Origin: Phycisphaeraceae bacterium
Lineage (GTDB): Bacteria > Planctomycetota > Phycisphaerae > Phycisphaerales > UBA1924
DNA length: 64,000 bases
Direction: 5' to 3'
Assembly: GCA_019636555.1 (NCBI GenBank)
Contig: JAHBXH010000001.1
Span: forward strand, 1,770,928 to 1,834,927
The notes below the pieces were generated by a model that had not been told where the DNA came from, searched no databases, and saw only the letters and a program-made list of their open reading frames with translations. Positions 62,621 through 64,000 of this stretch are shown piece after piece. The number at the start of each line of letters is the position of its first letter. Position 1 is the first letter of the stretch. A program made the translations under genes and the position numbers.

Positions 62621-63049
62621 TCACGAAGCGAGATCAACTTGGAGCGAAAGAAGCGCGTCGGTCAAAGCCTCTTCAATGTCCGGGTCGAGCTTGGTCGCTT
62701 CTTGGTCCAGCAGTTTCAAACAATGCACAGTCACGAGCTGCGCATTGAGAACGTCATACTTGTTCACTCCAGATCGCACGCCGTAGGCTTCGTACGAAAG
62801 GACGAACTGGAGAGCCGCATAGTCCGCTTCCGAGATCGAGCCATCAGCCGGAGGTCGTGATTCGTCGCAGTGCACGACGGAGCACAGTTGGTGAAGCCAT
62901 GACCAGAGATCGTCGAGTGGATCGGCAGTTCCCCCCGCGTACGGCGTCGGCACGCCGTTCTCAGCAACCGCCGGCAAGGAGAGCCATCCCAGGTGACCAA
63001 TGCCGAAGCAGAACGCCAAGAACACCCGAACGAGGAGGGTTCTTCCCAT
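62621..63049 (-). CDS. Small exported protein, unknown function
   Basis: 142 aa. Signal peptide (MGRTLLVRVFLAFCFGIGHLGWLSLPAVAE). Mature part helical: DPLDDLWSWLHQLCSVVHCDESRP, then ADYAALQFVLSYEAYGVRSGVNKYDVLNA, with a Cys pair that could bond in the periplasm. GGAGA is about 7 nt before the ATG; a TTG at 63068 would add seven residues. It precedes the HTH gene on the same strand. No family recognised. Confidence 0.7.
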   Translation of the reverse strand: MGRTLLVRVFLAFCFGIGHLGWLSLPAVAENGVPTPYAGGTADPLDDLWSWLHQLCSVVHCDESRPPADGSISEADYAALQFVLSYEAYGVRSGVNKYDVLNAQLVTVHCLKLLDQEATKLDPDIEEALTDALLSLQVDLAS

Positions 63050-63200
63050 AACAAATCTCCATGTGTCCAAGAGGCGGGAGCCTCAGAGACATGGAGTGGG
63101 CGGGACAAACCGGGGTCGTGTGACACAACCGTGTGGATTTCGGATAAGATTTCCACATTCCTGTGGAGGGGCGGGCGTTATCGAAAGTTGAGTCCGTCTG

Positions 63201-63812
63201 ATGGGACGCTTCGCGAGCAACACAGGTCCGGAACCAGAAAGGCCGGTAAGCGGCCCGGGCGATCCGCTCGACCGAATCCGGACGGGCGATCGCGATGCCG
63301 CGGCAGAATTTCTGACCCGCAACGAAGCTCTCATTCGGCGCCGCTACCGCCAGAAGATGGGCCGGGCGATGCGGCGGCTGTGCGATTCGCAGGAACTCGT
63401 GTCCACCATCGCGCGACGCTTCGACAAAATGGTCAGCGACGGCGAAGTGCGGGCCGCCAGCGAGCGCCAGTTGTGGGCGCTGATTTTTTCGATCGGCGAT
63501 CACGCGCTGGCGGACAAGGGAAGGATTCTGCAGCATCTCGAGCGCGTGGAAGGACCGGATTCCGACGTCGCACGGGAATGGCGCATCCGCTTTGCCCGAG
63601 CCGAGCGGTCCGGCCCCGACGGTATGGAAGGCGAGCTCGATTCCATGCTCCGCTCGCTCGAAGAGCCGATCGACAGGCAGATCCTCACGATGTGGCTCAT
63701 GGGAATCGAGCAGCAGGTCATTGCGTCGGAATTGTCGATGGAGCCCGCGGCGGTGCGCAAACGCTGGGAGCGGATCCGATCAAGGTTGCGGGTCAGTGCA
63801 GAGCAGGAATAG
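63201..63812 (+). CDS. ECF-like RNA polymerase sigma factor
   Basis: 203 aa. RTGDRDAAAEFLTRNEALIRRRYRQKMGRAMRRLCDSQELVSTIARRFDKM matches a sigma-70 region 2 in the planctomycete ECF style, and IDRQILTMWLMGIEQQVIASELSMEPAAVRKRWERIRSRL is region 4 with its HTH. It begins 150 bases from the divergent small exported gene. A gene opening at 63818 continues past the window, which may be its regulator, as with the sigma-kinase pair at the left end. Confidence 0.75.
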   Translation: MGRFASNTGPEPERPVSGPGDPLDRIRTGDRDAAAEFLTRNEALIRRRYRQKMGRAMRRLCDSQELVSTIARRFDKMVSDGEVRAASERQLWALIFSIGDHALADKGRILQHLERVEGPDSDVAREWRIRFARAERSGPDGMEGELDSMLRSLEEPIDRQILTMWLMGIEQQVIASELSMEPAAVRKRWERIRSRLRVSAEQE

Positions 63813-63817
63813 CACTA

Positions 63818-64000
63818 TGTTGAAACTTGTTTCCGTCAAGCAGGATTTGTCCGATACCAACGCTTCCGGGGTCGCTCGGTTGCTCGCCGCGTCCTCGTAT
63901 CTCTCCGACGGCGAACTCGCCGATGTCATCGTGGAGAATTGCGGCTCGATCGATTCGCTCGATCTCGGCCTGTTCCTGAGAGCGATTCCGGATCTCGAAT
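63818..64000 (+). CDS. 5' part of a gene cut by the window end, unknown
   Basis: ATG 5 nt after the sigma-factor stop (AGAGCAGGAATAGCACTATG; AGCAGGA is a plausible binding site). The frame stays open for 61 codons: MLKLVSVKQDLSDTNASGV, then SSYLSDGELADVIVENCGSIDSLDLGLFLRAIPDLE. Co-transcription with the sigma gene is likely. Given the neighbours it may be a kinase or anti-sigma partner, but no domain is yet visible. Confidence 0.5.

Overview
The window is GC-rich and gene-dense, with many 4-nt ATGA/TTGA overlaps between neighbouring genes. The gene families suggest a planctomycete, most likely Phycisphaerae-like: an ECF sigma factor next to a membrane Ser/Thr kinase with a repeat-rich exterior, a pseudopilin of the prepilin-type N-methylation class, a PEP-CTERM-like exported protein, DUF748/AsmA proteins, a LigD-phosphoesterase-like small protein and a planctomycete-type integrase. 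The taxonomic assignment is inference; no rRNA is present. Two tRNA genes are (Glu-TTC and Phe-GAA, both minus strand, neither with an encoded CCA).

Layout. 1-3.3 kb: end of an ECF sigma gene and a kinase with an anti-sigma-like zinc motif. 3.7-5.9 kb: OmpR-type two-component pair. 5.9-6.7 kb: ethylene-receptor-like sensor with one copper ligand replaced. 7.2-12.3 kb: RND efflux pump and adaptor, divergent from a MarR repressor with a palindrome lying in both promoters. 12.7-20.5 kb: DUF2911 protein, then a tightly overlapping cluster of secreted PIG-L/LmbE hydrolase, 57-aa membrane protein, Na+/solute symporter, a half-size BshC-like protein, BshB1 and BshA, i.e. a probable bacillithiol locus.

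20.685-25.866 kb: a 5.2-kb integrative element inserted in the 3' end of tRNA-Glu, bounded by a 15-bp direct repeat. It carries phage-tail-like and coiled-coil genes and a tyrosine integrase whose reading frame crosses the att core. In the excised circle the integrase would gain an 84-residue tail and lie directly upstream of the element's other genes.

26.0-36.1 kb (minus): a complete Wsp-type chemosensory operon (MCP, CheW, CheR-TPR, CheW, hybrid CheA, CheB) in which the usual diguanylate cyclase output is replaced by a REC-HD-GYP phosphodiesterase and a REC-SpoIIE phosphatase.

36.4-48.2 kb: a looser region with a truncated IS3 element, several dispersed intergenic repeats, a nuclease-like protein, methylmalonate-semialdehyde dehydrogenase, an RRM protein, an exported hydrolase, a VOC protein, a Gly-rich membrane protein, a pseudopilin and a PEP-CTERM-like protein. 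48.2-56.9 kb: large DUF748 protein, cupin epimerase-like protein, tRNA-Phe, an Opp/Dpp-type ATPase, asparagine synthetase and an acetyltransferase. 57.1-61.5 kb: TPR lipoprotein, then an ArsR-methyltransferase fusion with ahcY and metF (methyl cycle). 61.5-64 kb: HTH and TIR gene pair, small secreted protein, and a second ECF-like sigma gene followed by a gene cut by the window end.
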